A stretch of DNA of 64,000 bases from Microbacterium enclense (GTDB lineage: Bacteria > Actinomycetota > Actinomycetes > Actinomycetales > Microbacteriaceae), in the NCBI GenBank assembly GCA_038182865.1, contig CP116226.1:3162001-3226000 (forward strand), given 5' to 3'. The position numbers and the translations under genes were made by a program. Shown one piece after another: positions 9,167 through 17,310 of the stretch (its first letter is position 1; each line of letters begins with the position of its first letter). Below the pieces are notes generated by a model. It was not told the DNA's origin. It ran no database searches and saw only the letters and a program-made list of their open reading frames with translations.

Positions 9167-10032
9167 GGGCGGGTGCCTTTCGGTGGACGCCCGAGGAGGG
9201 CGCGGGCGGCGAGGGTGGCTTTGACGCCGTCCGGCACGCGGACGCGGGGTGCGCCGACGGGAGAGGCGCGCAGCCGGCGCGACAACTCCGCGAACAGGTC
9301 GTGCGCGGTGGTCACGGCGGCGCGGCAGTCCGGGGGGAGGTGCGGGATCACGGATGCCGCGGCGGCCAGATCGGCATCGATGCGGTCGAGCACCGAGATC
9401 CGTCGCTCATCGTCGGCCGCGCCGTCGAGGTAGTCACGGCCCAATCTGTCGGCGTCGTCGGCGAGGTCACGGAGGAAGTTCACGTCCTGGAAGGCGGCGC
9501 CGAGACGGCGGGCGCCGTCGGCGAGATCGGCCGCGGGGCGTGCGGGGGCGGACATCCCCGCGTTGAGGAACACCCGCAGGCACATGAGCCCGACCACCTC
9601 GGCGGACCCGTAGACATAGGCGTCGTGCGACAGGTCGTCGTGGGCGGCGGTGTCGAGGTCGGTGCGCATCGAGGCGAAGAACGGGGCGATCAGCTCGCGC
9701 GTGATCCCGCACTCTCGCGCCGTCCGGGCGAAGGCGTGCACGACGAGGTTCGCGCTGAAGCCGGTGTCGATGGCATCCATGACGTCCGCCTCCAGGGAGT
9801 CGAGGACCGCGCGTTCCTTCTCGGGCGTGAGGCCGGCATCGTGGGCGGGGCCGTCGACGATCTCGTCGGCGACGCGCACGAGGGCGTAGATGTTGCGGAC
9901 GTGCGGGCGGGGACGCGCTCCCAGGAGCCGCGTCGCGAGCCCGAACGAGGTCGAGTACCTCTGGATGACGGCGGCGGCCGCATCGTCGGCGGTGCGGGAG
10001 TACAGCGCGAGCCCGGTGGGTCCGAGGCTCAC
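9163..10032 (-). CDS. crtB: Phytoene synthase (CrtB)
   Basis: 289 residues from a GTG that overlaps the crtE stop (GTGA). Squalene/phytoene synthase fold with both Asp-rich motifs: DEIVD near residue 53 and DVNFLRDLADDADRLGRDY near 160. It condenses two GGPP molecules to 15-cis-phytoene. The frame extends upstream of the GTG inside crtE, but that part is Arg/Pro-rich and not family-like, which supports the overlapped start. Confidence 0.93.
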   Translation of the reverse strand: MSLGPTGLALYSRTADDAAAAVIQRYSTSFGLATRLLGARPRPHVRNIYALVRVADEIVDGPAHDAGLTPEKERAVLDSLEADVMDAIDTGFSANLVVHAFARTARECGITRELIAPFFASMRTDLDTAAHDDLSHDAYVYGSAEVVGLMCLRVFLNAGMSAPARPAADLADGARRLGAAFQDVNFLRDLADDADRLGRDYLDGAADDERRISVLDRIDADLAAAASVIPHLPPDCRAAVTTAHDLFAELSRRLRASPVGAPRVRVPDGVKATLAARALLGRPPKGTRP

Positions 10033-11096
10033 GGGACGCGCTCCTGGACGGCGTCGACGAGGTCGAGGAGCATGGCCTGGCACTCCGACGGGAGGGTCGA
10101 GGCCGAGACGATACCGCGCGCCTCGTCGAGTGTGTCGCGCACGAGATGCTCGAGCCGCACGCGTGCGCCGGACGCCGACAGTGCGCGCTGTGCGGCTCGA
10201 ATCGCGACGGGTCCGGTATGAGCGTGCGCGAGAGCATCGCTGACTTCGGGCCAGTTCTCGCTCTCGCGCGCCAAGACGATCAGATGCGTCTTCTTGGCCT
10301 CGCGGAGGTCGGAGCCTTCGCCCTTCCCGGCCGTCGAGGCACTGCCGAAGGCACCGATGAGGTCGTCGACGAGCTGGTACGCCAGGCCCAGTGGCTGCCC
10401 GAATCGCCGAAGCGCGTGGCGGATCGGCGCGTCGGCTCCCGCGAGCACCGCACCGGCTTCCAGCGGCGCCGAGAACGAGTACACGGCCGTCTTGTCGTGG
10501 GTCGTGCGCAGGATCGTCTCCGCGTCGACGTCGTCGGCCGAGACGGCGTTCTCGACGTCGGCCAGTTCTCCCGCCGCCGACACGAGAACGGCGTCCTCGA
10601 CGAGAAGCAGGAGTTCGCTGCGCAGTTCTGCGGGGATCTCCGCCATCGCCACGAGACGCGCGGCTTCGTGCAGGAGAAGGTCACCCGCGAGGATGCCGGC
10701 GGCGTCGCCGAGGAGGGCTGCTCCCGACGCGTTTGCGCCGCGATCTGTTCCGCGCGCGCGGAACTCGCCCCCGACGTTGGGCATGCCCCGTCGCTCGACA
10801 TCGTGATCGATCACGTCGTCGTGCACGACGAACGCGGTATGCAGCAGTTCGAAGGCCGCCGCCACCTGGAACAGGGCGGGGCGGGCGATGTCGGGTCCGC
10901 CGAGGGTGTCGAACGCCGACACCACGAGAAGCGGGCGGAAGCGCTTTCCGCCGTCGGCCGCTCGGCGGATCGCGGATGCCAGAGCGCGCGCGCTGTCGCC
11001 GAGTCGGCCCAGACGTCCGTCGAGGCGCAGGAGCGCACCGTCGATGGCAGCGTCGATCTCCTGGCGCGCGGCGGGGGTCGTCGACAAGGCGATCAC
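10029..11096 (-). CDS. crtE: Geranylgeranyl diphosphate synthase (CrtE)
   Basis: 355 residues from a GTG overlapping the idi stop (GTGA). Trans-isoprenyl diphosphate synthase with FARM motif DDVIDHD preceding RRGMPN, and SARM motif LVDDLIGAFG. GGKRFRP near residue 45 binds IPP. It supplies GGPP to CrtB. The longer frame upstream is a shadow of idi. Product chain length (C20) is inferred from operon position. Confidence 0.9.
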   Translation of the reverse strand: MIALSTTPAARQEIDAAIDGALLRLDGRLGRLGDSARALASAIRRAADGGKRFRPLLVVSAFDTLGGPDIARPALFQVAAAFELLHTAFVVHDDVIDHDVERRGMPNVGGEFRARGTDRGANASGAALLGDAAGILAGDLLLHEAARLVAMAEIPAELRSELLLLVEDAVLVSAAGELADVENAVSADDVDAETILRTTHDKTAVYSFSAPLEAGAVLAGADAPIRHALRRFGQPLGLAYQLVDDLIGAFGSASTAGKGEGSDLREAKKTHLIVLARESENWPEVSDALAHAHTGPVAIRAAQRALSASGARVRLEHLVRDTLDEARGIVSASTLPSECQAMLLDLVDAVQERVP

Positions 11097-11644
11097 GACG
11101 CCCGCCGGACAGCCGAGGGAGACCCGAAGAGAGGGAGCTGCTGAGACTGCAGGACGAGCCAGGGACTGAACGCCCACGGTGTGGCCTCCAGCGAGGCGGC
11201 CAGATCCATCGGATCGACCCACCGGTACTCCGCGACCTCGCGAGGGTTGGGGCGGGGCTCGTCGTCGGTGTGGGCCACGTAGACGGGGCAGATCTCGTTC
11301 TCGACGATCCCGCTGGCGTCGACCGCGCGGTACCGGAAGTGCGGGAGAGTCAGCTGGAGGTCGTGGATACGCAGACCGACCTCGAATCCCGCGCGGCGGT
11401 GGACCGCTTCGACGAGGGGCTCCGCCGGGCCCGGGTGACCGCAGAACGAGTTGGTCCACACCCCGGGCCACGTCTTCTTGTCGAGGGCGCGCCGCGTCAC
11501 GAGCACCTGACCGGCCTCGTTCATGACGTGGCAGGAGAACGCGAGGTGCAGAGCGGTGTCGGCACCGTGGACACGCGCTTTCGGTGCGGTGCCGATCTCA
11601 TTGCCATGATCGTCCAGAAGGACGACGTATTCGGTCTCGCTCAT
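11093..11644 (-). CDS. idi: Isopentenyl-diphosphate delta-isomerase, type I
   Basis: 183 residues, NUDIX-fold type I isomerase. Active-site cysteine in TNSFCGHP (Cys68) and glutamates in ENEICP (Glu115/Glu117) align with E. coli Cys67 and Glu116. It interconverts IPP and DMAPP, priming chain elongation and also supplying DMAPP for the CrtEb steps. First gene of the crt operon, with AGGAGG seven bases before the ATG. A palindrome lies 15 bases upstream, shared with the divergent MarR gene. Confidence 0.93.
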   Translation of the reverse strand: MSETEYVVLLDDHGNEIGTAPKARVHGADTALHLAFSCHVMNEAGQVLVTRRALDKKTWPGVWTNSFCGHPGPAEPLVEAVHRRAGFEVGLRIHDLQLTLPHFRYRAVDASGIVENEICPVYVAHTDDEPRPNPREVAEYRWVDPMDLAASLEATPWAFSPWLVLQSQQLPLFGSPSAVRRAS

Positions 11645-11658
11645 CGTTCCTCCTGTTT

Positions 11659-11673
11659 GCTAGTTTAGCTAGC
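11659..11673. promoter_or_regulatory. Probable MarR/CrtR operator in the idi-marR divergent promoter
   Basis: A perfect inverted repeat GCTAG-TTTAG-CTAGC lies in the 72-base gap between idi and the divergent MarR gene. The local sequence is much more AT-rich than its surroundings. On the plus strand a TATACC (11688-11693) sits 18 bases after TTTAGC, so the palindrome would overlap the regulator's -35 region. On the minus strand it lies just before the idi ribosome binding site. In Corynebacterium glutamicum the MarR-type CrtR represses a divergent crt operon from such a site; the parallel is an inference. Confidence 0.6.
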
Positions 11674-11716
11674 GATGTGAGCCTCAATATACCTACGCCG
11701 AAAGGGGGTGTCCACT

Positions 11717-12187
11717 GTGACGGGCGCCGTTTCCGCTCCTGATAGAAGGCCGGCTGTCATCGAGACTCTCACTGCCGTGAGAGCCCTGAGCGATGCCCTC
11801 GACCGCATGCACAGTGGCATGAAGGGGGAGATGGACATGAACGCCAGCGACCTCGCGACGCTGCGCATGCTCATCATCCGCGAGCAACGCGGAGAGACGG
11901 TGAGTCCCCACGACGTGGCCACGCACCTGCGTATCTCCACGGCGTCGACGACGAAACTCCTCGACCGGCTGTCGGCTTCGGGACACCTGGAGAGACGTCC
12001 CCACCCCTCCGATGGGCGCGCGCGCGTCGTGATCCTCACCGACAAGTCGCGCAGCGAGTTCTTCCACCACCTCGGGGGTCACCTCGGCGCGATGCGCGAG
12101 GTGGCTGCGCGGTACACGGACAGCGAGCTCGCCACGATCGCGGGCTTCCTGGGATCCCTGACCGAGGCCATCACGACCACCGACTGA
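11717..12187 (+). CDS. MarR-family regulator divergent from the crt operon (CrtR-like)
   Basis: 156 residues from the GTG at 11717, which has AAAGGGGG eight bases upstream; the earlier GTG at 11708 overlaps that site and is less likely. Winged-helix DNA-binding region at about residues 45-110 (ISTASTTKLLDRLSASGHLERRPHPSDGR split over helix 3 and wing). Orientation and spacing match CrtR of Corynebacterium, which represses the crt operon and is released by GGPP-type prenyl diphosphates. That ligand is an inference here. It ends six bases before the convergent FGE-fold gene. Confidence 0.85.
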   Translation: MTGAVSAPDRRPAVIETLTAVRALSDALDRMHSGMKGEMDMNASDLATLRMLIIREQRGETVSPHDVATHLRISTASTTKLLDRLSASGHLERRPHPSDGRARVVILTDKSRSEFFHHLGGHLGAMREVAARYTDSELATIAGFLGSLTEAITTTD

Positions 12188-12192
12188 CGCCG

Positions 12193-12828
12193 TCATCGCG
12201 CGACCCGTACGCCGACGTCGTCGAAACTGTCTCGCGGCCCGGCGCCACGTCGTGTCGTCGCGCGCACGACGGCCGGGGCGTCGCTCCAGCCTCCGCCGCG
12301 GAAGACGCGGGCCGTCCCACGGTCGGGGTCGAGGAGGTCCTCGCACCACTCGGAGACGTTGCCGAGAATGTCGAACAGGCCGAAGAGGTTGGGCAGGCGT
12401 GCCCCGACATCCACCGGGGAGCGCAGCCCATCGGCGGCGGTCCAGGCGATCTCACCGATGGGCCCGTACGTCGACCCGGTGGCACCGGCTCGACACGCGT
12501 ACTCCCACTCGTCCTCGGTGGGCAGGCGGAAGCCGTCGCTCTCCGGATCGCGGGAGACCGCCTCCCCGTCGAACGCGTAGGCGGGGTCGTGGCCTTCCCA
12601 TTCGGACAGCGCATTGCACAGGCGGATGGCGCGGAACCAGCTGAGCTCGACCGCGGGGCGCCGTGGGTGGCGGGAAGGCACGCCCAGAAGTTCCGCGGCC
12701 TGCTCCTCGGTGAGGGGGTAGACCGCGATCTCGAACGCGGACACGACGATCTCACGACGTTCTGTCCCCCGCATATCGCCGCGCAGAACGCGTCCACCGG
12801 GAATCCGCGCCATCTCGACGTCGATCAT
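12193..12828 (-). CDS. FGE-sulfatase (SUMF1) fold protein without the FGE cysteine pair
   Basis: 211 residues covering a complete formylglycine-generating-enzyme-type domain: VEMARIPGGRVLRGD at the start, RLPTEDEWEYACRAG in the middle, NLFGLFDILGNVSEWCED later and FRGGGWSDAP near the end. Genuine FGEs bind copper through two cysteines in the C-terminal RGGSWxCxxxxC region; here that segment reads GGGWSDAPAVVRAT with no cysteine. It is therefore probably not a sulfatase activator and no sulfatase is nearby. Its ATG overlaps the stop of the SMP-30 gene (ATGA), so the two are coupled and may act on the same small molecule. Function unknown. Confidence 0.75.
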   Translation of the reverse strand: MIDVEMARIPGGRVLRGDMRGTERREIVVSAFEIAVYPLTEEQAAELLGVPSRHPRRPAVELSWFRAIRLCNALSEWEGHDPAYAFDGEAVSRDPESDGFRLPTEDEWEYACRAGATGSTYGPIGEIAWTAADGLRSPVDVGARLPNLFGLFDILGNVSEWCEDLLDPDRGTARVFRGGGWSDAPAVVRATTRRGAGPRDSFDDVGVRVAR

Positions 12829-13734
12829 GAGAGCTCGACCATCCAGAGATCGGCGTTCCCCGTGAGGAACAGGCGCCGCTCGTCGACATCGAAGGCGCAG
12901 TTGCTCACGACGTGGGGCGTCGGAATGACCCCGAGACGCGCGCCGCTCTCGTCGAAGATCACCACTCCCGCGCCGCTGCTCACCCACAGCCAGCCGCGGC
13001 GGTCGACGACGAATCCGTCAGGGATGCCGGCATCCACCGTCGCGAACGTCTCCGGGGGCCCCAAGGTCTCGCCGTTCCACGTGCACGAGATGATCCGCGG
13101 GAGAGCGTCGGCCCGTGACTCGGCGACGTAGAGCACGCGCTCGTCGGGGCTGAAAGCGATGCCGTTGGGGGCGTCGAGGTCGATCATGCGGCGCAGGGGC
13201 GTTCCGTCCTGCCACCGGTACACGCTCTCGTGTCCCAGAGCGGGCGAAGCGGGGTAGCCCTCGCGGGGGTCAGTGATGCCGTACAGCGGGTCGGTGAACC
13301 AGACCGCGCCGTCCTCGGCCACGATCAGATCGTTCGGGGAGTTGAGGGCGACGCCCCCATAGGAGTCGACGAGCACGTGCGTCCCATCGTCGTCGGTTCG
13401 GCTGATCGCCCGTCGCCCGTGTTCGGCGTGGAGGAGCCGGGCCAGCCGCGTCCACGGCATTGCCGTTCGCGAACTCCGAGGGGTCGACGACCGTGATGAC
13501 GCTGCCGTCCTCGCGCCACGCGAGCGTGCGACGGCCGACGACATCACTGAACACCAGTGCCTCTTCCGACGCCCACCAGACCGGACCTTCGGCCCACGTG
13601 GCGCCGGAGTAGACCGAGAGCAAGCGAGCCTCACGGGGGAGGACTGCACGCAGCCGCGGATCGTGGACGCGGGGCGGGGCGACCTCTACCGGGCGCGGGC
13701 GCTGGGCCTGCTGGAGAACGCGTCCGCCGATCAT
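12825..13734 (-). pseudogene. SMP-30/gluconolactonase-family protein, interrupted by a +1 frameshift
   Basis: The N-terminal half (SGATWAEGPVWW, LVFSDVVG, EFANGNAVD) and the C-terminal half (RLLHAEHGRRAISRT, LNSPNDLIV, DAPNGIAFSPDE, PDGFVVDRRGWLW) of one six-bladed SMP-30 beta-propeller lie in two different frames. They join cleanly if one G is removed from GAGCCGGGCCAGC at about 13434-13443. Metal-binding residues of the family (Glu of EGP, Asn of NSPND, Asp of PDG) are all present, so the break looks recent or is a sequencing error. The ATG at 13734 is tentative because its GGAGG is only one base away. If repaired it would be a lactonase-type hydrolase of about 300 residues. Confidence 0.75.
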
Positions 13735-13838
13735 GCCTCCAGTCAACCGGGTGTACGTGGCATCCACGGGCCGGTTGACGGGGGAGGCATCGTGCTGTCG
13801 AGCTCGCGTCAAGCCCTCGTTCGGCGCGGACTCGAATG

Positions 13839-13857
13839 ATTAGATGGTCGCTCTAAT
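13839..13857. promoter_or_regulatory. Probable TetR operator
   Basis: Perfect inverted repeat ATTAGA-TGGTCGC-TCTAAT, centred 28 bases before the TetR start codon. Arms of six bases with a 7-base spacer and an AT-rich composition in a GC-rich genome are typical of an autoregulatory TetR site. The adjacent SMP-30 gene reads away from it, so the same site could also control that gene and the FGE-fold gene. Confidence 0.65.
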
Positions 13858-13875
13858 GTTTGGAAGGCGGTCGCG

Positions 13876-14526
13876 ATGAGTCCCAGGCGGTACGCCTCCC
13901 CGCTGCGTCGAGCGGAAGCCGCGCGCACACGGGCGGCGATCCTCGACGCGGCGGCGATGCTGTTCTCGCGGGACGGGTACGCGGCGACGACGATGAAGGG
14001 GATCGCGTCCGAGGCCGGCGTGTCGGTGCAGTCTGTCCACCTGGCGGGATCGAAGGCGACACTCCTCGTCGCCGCCTTCGAGCGCACCTTCACGGGCGCG
14101 GAGGGAGACGACGATCCCGCCGAGCGGCCGGCGGTGGCCAACATCCTCGAGCGTTTCGACGCCCAGGAGGCGATGCGCGCGTGGCTCGACGATGTCACTC
14201 AGGCTCACGCGCGGACGGCTGGCCTCGCTCGCGCCATCGCCGTCGCCGGAGAGACGGATGCCGTGGCCGCAGACGCCGTGGCTGTTCTCGACGCGCGTCG
14301 TCGCCGCGAGATCCGCATCGCCGCCGAATGGCTCGTCCAGCGGGGACTTCTCCGCCCCGAGCACATCGACGAGGTCACGGATGAGCTCTGCTACCTGTTC
14401 GGCCCCGACACGTTCGCGTTCTTCGTCACACGGTCCGCGTGGACGGTGACGCACTATCGGGCGTGGCTGGAGCGCACCCTCCACGATCTCCTCGCACGCC
14501 GCGCCGACGAGCTTCAGGTGGCCTGA
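13876..14526 (+). CDS. TetR-family transcriptional regulator
   Basis: 216 residues. N-terminal helix-turn-helix at residues 18-60 with the family pattern TRAAILDAAAMLFSRDGY, TTMKGIASEAGVSVQSV. The usual YxHFxSK recognition-helix ending is replaced by HLAGSKATLL. The C-terminal ligand domain is not assignable. GGAAGG precedes the ATG. A perfect palindrome upstream suggests autoregulation. Divergent from the SMP-30/FGE-fold pair, which are its likely targets; this is inference from position only. Confidence 0.88.
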   Translation: MSPRRYASPLRRAEAARTRAAILDAAAMLFSRDGYAATTMKGIASEAGVSVQSVHLAGSKATLLVAAFERTFTGAEGDDDPAERPAVANILERFDAQEAMRAWLDDVTQAHARTAGLARAIAVAGETDAVAADAVAVLDARRRREIRIAAEWLVQRGLLRPEHIDEVTDELCYLFGPDTFAFFVTRSAWTVTHYRAWLERTLHDLLARRADELQVA

Positions 14527-14585
14527 GCGACGACGAGCGGAGCGGGGGCGCGGATCACTCCGACGCCACCGCCCCGTTGCTCTCG

Positions 14586-17012
14586 TCAGCTGGAGCGACG
14601 CCTGAGGGCGCGGCGTCGCAGCAGCAGGCCACCTCCGAGCGCGAGGAGGAGCGCTGCGCCCCCCGCGAGCGCGGGAGCGGCTGATCGGTCTGCACCGGTG
14701 TTCGCGAGGCCGCCGTTGTCGTCCGGGGCGGGGATCGGCGTCGGCGTGGCCGTGGGAGTCGCGGTCGGCGTCGGCGTCGGCGTGGGCACCGGGGGCGTGT
14801 CGACCGCGACGCTGACCGCGGTCGAATTCTCGCTCGCGCCGCGGGCGGTCACCGTGACGGTGAGCGTCGTCCCCGACGGCAGGTCGCGGAAGGTGGTGGC
14901 ATCCGCGCCGGCCTCGAGGGCGGCCGAGGCGACGACCTCGGTGGCGGCGAGCACCTGCACCTCGGACCCCGTGGAGCCCTTGGCGTTCGTCCACGACACC
15001 GCGATCGAGGTGGGGGAGAGGGCTGTGGCTTCGAGGTCGGTGACCGGGCGGGCCGGCAGTGCCGTCAGCAGTGCCTCCGCGTCGATCAGTCCCGCCCCGA
15101 ACAGCTGCTGGTCCGTCACGGTCGACGAGGTCGGGTTCTTCAGCGGGCCCGCGGTTGCGAACGCCGTGCGAGAGATGTCGGCGGCCGACTTCTCGGGTGC
15201 GTACTCGAGCGCGAGTGCGTGCACGGCGGCAGCCGTCGGAGCCGCCGCTGAGGTGCCGAAGAAGTACCAGTTGTTGTCGAGCTGAGGAATGCGCTGGGCG
15301 AAGAAGCTCGTGCGGATGCCGTCGACCGAAGCGATCTGCGGGCCCATGACCCGCAGCGGCTCGGGGTAGGCCGGCGAGACGACGGGCTGTCCGTCGACGT
15401 AGCGCACCGGCTCGAACAGCACGGGCGTGTCGCCTGCGGAGGTGAACGACTCGGGGACGCCGGGTTCGCGCGAGAAGACCGCGGCCACACCGATGCCCGA
15501 ACCGTCGGCGGGGTGGCCTACGGAGGTCAGCCCGACGATGTCGGGGCCCGCTGAGCGGTCGTACTCGATCTCCGACATCGTGGGGTTCCAGAACGCCATC
15601 GAGAAGGCGGGCGTCGAGGTCGTGCCCGAGGAGGTGTCGCGGACCACCACGACGTCCATGTCCCCGGCGGGGACGCCCTTCGGCGCCGTGGCATAGACGG
15701 TCGGCGTGATCCCGTCGATGTACGACTCGCTGACCAGCTTCTGGTCGACGTAGTACTGCGGGATCAGGGTGGTGGTGAGGCCGAAGACGGGGTCGCCCCA
15801 TTGCGCGACCAGGTCGGCGGTGGTGGCTTCGGGGAAAGTGACCGTGTCGGTGGCATCCTGAGCTGCCGACGGGTCGAAGTCGAGGCAGTCGTACGACGTG
15901 AAGCCCTCCGGGGCGATCACCCAGCTCGGGCAGGACATGGAGCGGTAGGCCGGGGTGCGCCAGCCGTTGATCTGCCGTCCGGCGCCGCTCGTGCCCTTCT
16001 CGCCGATCGCCGAACCGTTGCCCGCGGAGGTGTAGTACGCGACACCGCGCGACTGCACATCGGTGATGGCCGTCGAGATCCACCCCTGCTGGTAGAGCGG
16101 CTCTTCGCTCCATCCGATGTCATCGACGATGACGTTCGCTCCCGCGTCCGCGAGCGCGACGATGCCCTTTGCCATGTCCTGCGAGCTCCGCCACGCGGTG
16201 TAGAAGACGATGCGGGCGCCCGGAGCGATGCCGTGGACGAGCTGCGCCATCGCGCGTCCCTCGTCGTGGCCGCCTTCTTCGGTGGTGATGTCGGACAGCA
16301 CGGTGACCGGAGTCTCGTACCCGCACGGGTTTCCCGGTCCCGGTAGCAGGCCGGCTTCGACGTCGTCTTCCGGAGTGGTTTCGGCGTCGGTCCACGCGTC
16401 GTACGAGTCGGACAGGATGCCGATCGTGACGCCGGTTCCGTCCACACCGAAGTCCGAGCGCGCCTCGGCCGTGTGCAGCGGCGTGTCGGCGTCGCTGGGG
16501 AACGCCCGGCACGATTTCTCGGCCGCGCTGCGCTCGGCGGACGGCACGTCGGGGATCGCGGGAGGGGTGATGGGGATGGCCACCGGCTGGACCACCGGAG
16601 ACACCGCGCGGACGCCGTCGAGGCCGCGCAGGGCATCGAGTCGATCGGGAGCGACCCACACTGTCGCTGAGGAGGTCAGATCCTGCACGCTGACGATCTC
16701 CGCCGTTCGTCCGACCTCATCCAGGAGTCCGGTATCGGGACGACGCTCGAAAGTGACCGTGACCGAGAGGCGTCCGTCGTCGTCGAAGCGGAGCGAACCC
16801 CGACCCGAGCCGGGCAGTCCCACCGCGGCGGTGATCGCCTCCGGTGAGTCGGCGCCCGCGATGACGGCTTTCTCGACCGCGTGGGCGAGAGTGCCGACGA
16901 GTGGAACGTTGCTGCCGGCGGGCGGTGTCGATTGTGCCGAGGCGGGAAGGGCGAAGCTCAGTGAGCAGAGAACGGCGGCGCTGATGGCCACCGCGCGGAA
17001 TGCGCGATTCAT
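14586..17012 (-). CDS. Secreted subtilisin-like (S8) protease with LAxTG wall anchor
   Basis: 808 residues. Signal peptide at residues 1-28 (cleavage after PASAQ region). Catalytic triad: Asp202 in IGILSDSY, His249 in GGHDEGRAM, Ser588 in FFGTSAAAP. A fibronectin-III-like module follows (PVTDLEATALSPTSIAVSW), then a Pro/Thr repeat stalk (PTPTPTPTATPT), LANTG, a hydrophobic helix and an Arg-rich tail. That is a sortase sorting signal; LAxTG is the type recognised by class E sortases of high-GC actinobacteria. The upstream extension of the frame runs through the tRNA and is not coding. Probably a cell-wall-bound protease of unknown substrate. The M28 peptidase at 47.9 kb has the same design. 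Confidence 0.9.
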   Translation of the reverse strand: MNRAFRAVAISAAVLCSLSFALPASAQSTPPAGSNVPLVGTLAHAVEKAVIAGADSPEAITAAVGLPGSGRGSLRFDDDGRLSVTVTFERRPDTGLLDEVGRTAEIVSVQDLTSSATVWVAPDRLDALRGLDGVRAVSPVVQPVAIPITPPAIPDVPSAERSAAEKSCRAFPSDADTPLHTAEARSDFGVDGTGVTIGILSDSYDAWTDAETTPEDDVEAGLLPGPGNPCGYETPVTVLSDITTEEGGHDEGRAMAQLVHGIAPGARIVFYTAWRSSQDMAKGIVALADAGANVIVDDIGWSEEPLYQQGWISTAITDVQSRGVAYYTSAGNGSAIGEKGTSGAGRQINGWRTPAYRSMSCPSWVIAPEGFTSYDCLDFDPSAAQDATDTVTFPEATTADLVAQWGDPVFGLTTTLIPQYYVDQKLVSESYIDGITPTVYATAPKGVPAGDMDVVVVRDTSSGTTSTPAFSMAFWNPTMSEIEYDRSAGPDIVGLTSVGHPADGSGIGVAAVFSREPGVPESFTSAGDTPVLFEPVRYVDGQPVVSPAYPEPLRVMGPQIASVDGIRTSFFAQRIPQLDNNWYFFGTSAAAPTAAAVHALALEYAPEKSAADISRTAFATAGPLKNPTSSTVTDQQLFGAGLIDAEALLTALPARPVTDLEATALSPTSIAVSWTNAKGSTGSEVQVLAATEVVASAALEAGADATTFRDLPSGTTLTVTVTARGASENSTAVSVAVDTPPVPTPTPTPTATPTATPTPIPAPDDNGGLANTGADRSAAPALAGGAALLLALGGGLLLRRRALRRRSS

Positions 17013-17116
17013 TTTCGTTTTTGATCCCCCAGGTTTTCGGTCAGTGTAGGGGGAACGATGCGCCGGGGGCGAGGAAAATGTCGGCGGTGCACTCGCGGCT
17101 GCCGAACCGAAGAGAA

Positions 17117-17146
17117 AAGGCCCCGGATCCGAGGATCCGGGGCCTT
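17117..17146 (-). terminator. Terminator downstream of tRNA-fMet
   Basis: A 14-base perfect inverted repeat (AAGGCCCCGGATCC and its complement, CGAG loop) starts seven bases past the tRNA 3' end on the minus strand and is followed there by TTTCTCTT. It also separates the tRNA from the subtilase gene. Confidence 0.85.
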
Positions 17147-17152
17147 CATTTG

Positions 17153-17226
17153 TTGCGGGGACAGGATTTGAACCTGCGACCTCTGGGTTATGAGCCCAGC
17201 GAGCTACCGAGCTGCTCCACCCCGCG
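17153..17226 (-). tRNA. tRNA-fMet (CAT), initiator
   Basis: 74 nt cloverleaf, 5' CGCGGGGTGGAGCAG..., anticodon loop CTCATAA. Position 1 is C opposite A at position 72, the unpaired first position that marks an initiator tRNA, and three G-C pairs close the anticodon stem (GGG/CCC). The T-loop GGTTCAAATCC is standard. CCA is not encoded in the DNA. Confidence 0.95.
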
Positions 17227-17310
17227 GCACAAGAGAAAACATTACGCGGAGATGAACGCGGGCGCAAATCCGGACGTACCGCCCGGGAGTGTCGCGGCAG
17301 GATGTTGCGG

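Noticed and set aside
14527..14585. Hairpin between tetR and the subtilase gene as a terminator
   Set aside because: Pairing is interrupted and no T run follows; too weak to list.
14730..14790. Short tandem repeat GGCGTCGGCGTGG-like tract
   Set aside because: It encodes the Pro/Thr stalk of the subtilase on the other strand and is explained by that.
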